Positions 63,009 through 64,000 of a stretch of 64,000 nt of DNA are shown here, piece after piece. This DNA comes from Fulvitalea axinellae. GTDB lineage: Bacteria; Bacteroidota; Bacteroidia; Cytophagales; Cyclobacteriaceae. The notes beneath the pieces are model-generated. The model was not told the origin of the DNA. It worked only from the letters and a program-made list of their open reading frames with translations, and did no database searches. The position numbers and the translations under genes are program-made. The stretch is from the NCBI RefSeq assembly GCF_036492835.1, contig NZ_AP025319.1, positions 1 to 64,000 on the forward strand. The letters are read 5' to 3'. How positions within the stretch are numbered: position 1 is the stretch's first letter; each line of letters starts with the position of its first letter.

Positions 63009-64000
63009 TTACATTGCCGTACGCAAATCGTCGAGTTGTGGCCAACCCTTAGGCGATACGTCGTTCGACTGTTTTGCGCCCGGAGTGCTACGGCCATCAT
63101 CGATGCATTTCATCAACAAAGCTTTAAGCTCACGCGCTTTTTCCGGCTCTTTCTCGAAGAGGTTATTCTTCTCTCCCGGATCATCTTTGAGGTTATACAA
63201 CTGGAAATCCGGCATCTCGTCCCAGCCTTCTGGCGCAGGCTTGCCTTTTCGTGGCGGACGCGGGGCACTCCAACCTCCGGAACCTTTGCACATAGCCAAT
63301 TTCCAATCGCCTTGACGGATTGCGAAACGCCCGGCGATGGAGTGGTGGATAGTGTAATCCCTCTTGAATTTCTTCGAGTTCGGCCTTTTCAGCAAAGGAA
63401 TCATGCTGTAGCTATCCTCACCTTCGTTGTCCTTGAGTTTGTGCCCCACGATATCGGCGCAAGTAGCCATAAAGTCGGTAGTGCAAATAGTCTTGTCAGA
63501 CACTTGCCCGCCTTTAATTCTGGCCGGCCACTTCACGATAAACGGCACCCGGTGCCCGCCCTCGAAGATATCGGCCTTATGCCCACGAAACTGCGCGCTA
63601 GGGTAGTGGCCTTTGTCCTGAAGCTCGTTCATCTTCGCCGCCGGCGAACAACCGTTGTCGCTGGTGAAGATGATCAGCGTATTGTCCTCGATTCCCACAT
63701 CTTTCAGTGTTTGGAGGAGTTTGCCCATATGGTCGTCCACCTGCATTACGAAATCGGCGTAGGGGTTCAAACCGCTCTTGCCTTGAAATTCCTTGATAGG
63801 CAAAACGGGGGTGTGAGGCGAGGGGAGGGGCAGATAGATAAAGAAAGGCTTGTCGCCGTTGGCCTGCTCCTTTACCTTGTTAATTGCTCTGGCGAAGAAA
63901 TTCGGCGTCACCTGCTCGTGTACGAAATCGTCGGCCGTAAGGCCTTTGCGCCACCATGCGCTACCGCCTTTGTTTACGGTAGTTTTGGTTGGTACCATGG
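63009..64000 (-). CDS. Arylsulfatase, N-terminus cut by window edge
   Basis: C-terminal about 330 residues of a sulfatase; the active-site Cys/Ser motif and first metal ligands lie beyond base 64000. Visible family marks are PFFIYLPLPSPHTPVLP, the second metal site IIFTSDNGCSPAAK, FEGGHRVPFIVKWPARIKGG, and FAIRQGDWKLAM...FQLYNLKDDPGEKNNL. The ATG at 63998 is internal, not the start. It is a typical S1-type polysaccharide or glycosaminoglycan sulfatase. Together with the acyltransferase downstream and the S-type sulfatase at 30511 it points to use of sulfated glycans. Confidence 0.92.
   Translation of the reverse strand, partial: MVPTKTTVNKGGSAWWRKGLTADDFVHEQVTPNFFARAINKVKEQANGDKPFFIYLPLPSPHTPVLPIKEFQGKSGLNPYADFVMQVDDHMGKLLQTLKDVGIEDNTLIIFTSDNGCSPAAKMNELQDKGHYPSAQFRGHKADIFEGGHRVPFIVKWPARIKGGQVSDKTICTTDFMATCADIVGHKLKDNEGEDSYSMIPLLKRPNSKKFKRDYTIHHSIAGRFAIRQGDWKLAMCKGSGGWSAPRPPRKGKPAPEGWDEMPDFQLYNLKDDPGEKNNLFEKEPEKARELKALLMKCIDDGRSTPGAKQSNDVSPKGWPQLDDLRTAM

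Noticed and set aside
1-64000. CRISPR arrays, rRNA or tRNA genes
   Set aside because: No regularly spaced direct repeats and no tRNA or rRNA sequence were recognised by eye; a tRNA scan would be decisive but could not be run.

Overview
The window looks like chromosomal DNA of a Bacteroidota bacterium, probably a marine or polymer-degrading member of the Cytophagales or a neighbouring order (the order is inference). The signs are LytS/LytTR two-component pairs, many SPII lipoproteins, a TonB receptor with an N-terminal carboxypeptidase-like plug extension, DUF4374 and 6-bladed beta-propeller lipoproteins, S-type sulfatases, and TAnnTTTG-type promoter boxes. No rRNA, tRNA or CRISPR array was seen. 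Both window edges cut genes: a LytTR regulator at base 1 and a sulfatase at base 64000.

Layout. 1-7739 (minus strand): one gene block reading adaptor - RND pump - 55-residue membrane protein - TolC - LytS kinase - LytTR regulator. 8039-9423: small lipoprotein and a DUF2007-type membrane protein. 9540-16657 is a damaged zone with three different insertion sequences whose ends and target duplications can be read to the base. An ISAs1-type element (9 bp duplication) lies between genes. An IS630-type element (TA duplication) splits a choice-of-anchor I lipoprotein. An IS701/IS4-type element (7 bp duplication) splits a LytS kinase that also carries a frameshift in an AT repeat; the kinase's partner regulator is intact.

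20127-26906 is a four-gene plus-strand unit closed by a strong terminator: a DUF4231 two-helix membrane protein, a protein made of two copies of an unrecognised domain, a flavin amine oxidase, and a 1182-residue TIR / degenerate cyclase / AAA ATPase / TPR protein. I do not recognise this combination; it is the best candidate for an undescribed signalling or defence system. Around it and further right are five large proteins without classical signal peptides. Four share an N-terminal leader (basic/polar residues, then a proline pair, then a V/I-Q step) and one has a looser version. Two are amidoligase-like paralogues, one has a ClpP/COG3904-like C-terminus, one has a HopA1-like domain and one is unknown. 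They look like effectors sharing a delivery tag.

26998-32088 has a GH13 lipoprotein, an S41 protease and a sulfatase. 38652-42816 has a DJ-1 family protein, a secreted protein, a lipoprotein with duplicated esterase domains (first copy lacking its serine) and a MerR regulator. The MerR gene is divergent from a YceI gene whose promoter spacer holds a perfect dyad. 43587-49671 is a two-domain monooxygenase-like protein followed by a XusABC-like siderophore uptake set; each gene from YceI to XusC is followed by a related stem-loop. 49745-64000 contains a Cys-rich small protein, a GH43-like enzyme, an HxlR/DJ-1 pair, tandem secreted paralogues, a metallophosphoesterase, a VF530 protein, the fifth leader protein, a TlpA-like lipoprotein, a 130 bp MITE-like element, a DUF5009-type acyltransferase and a partial sulfatase.
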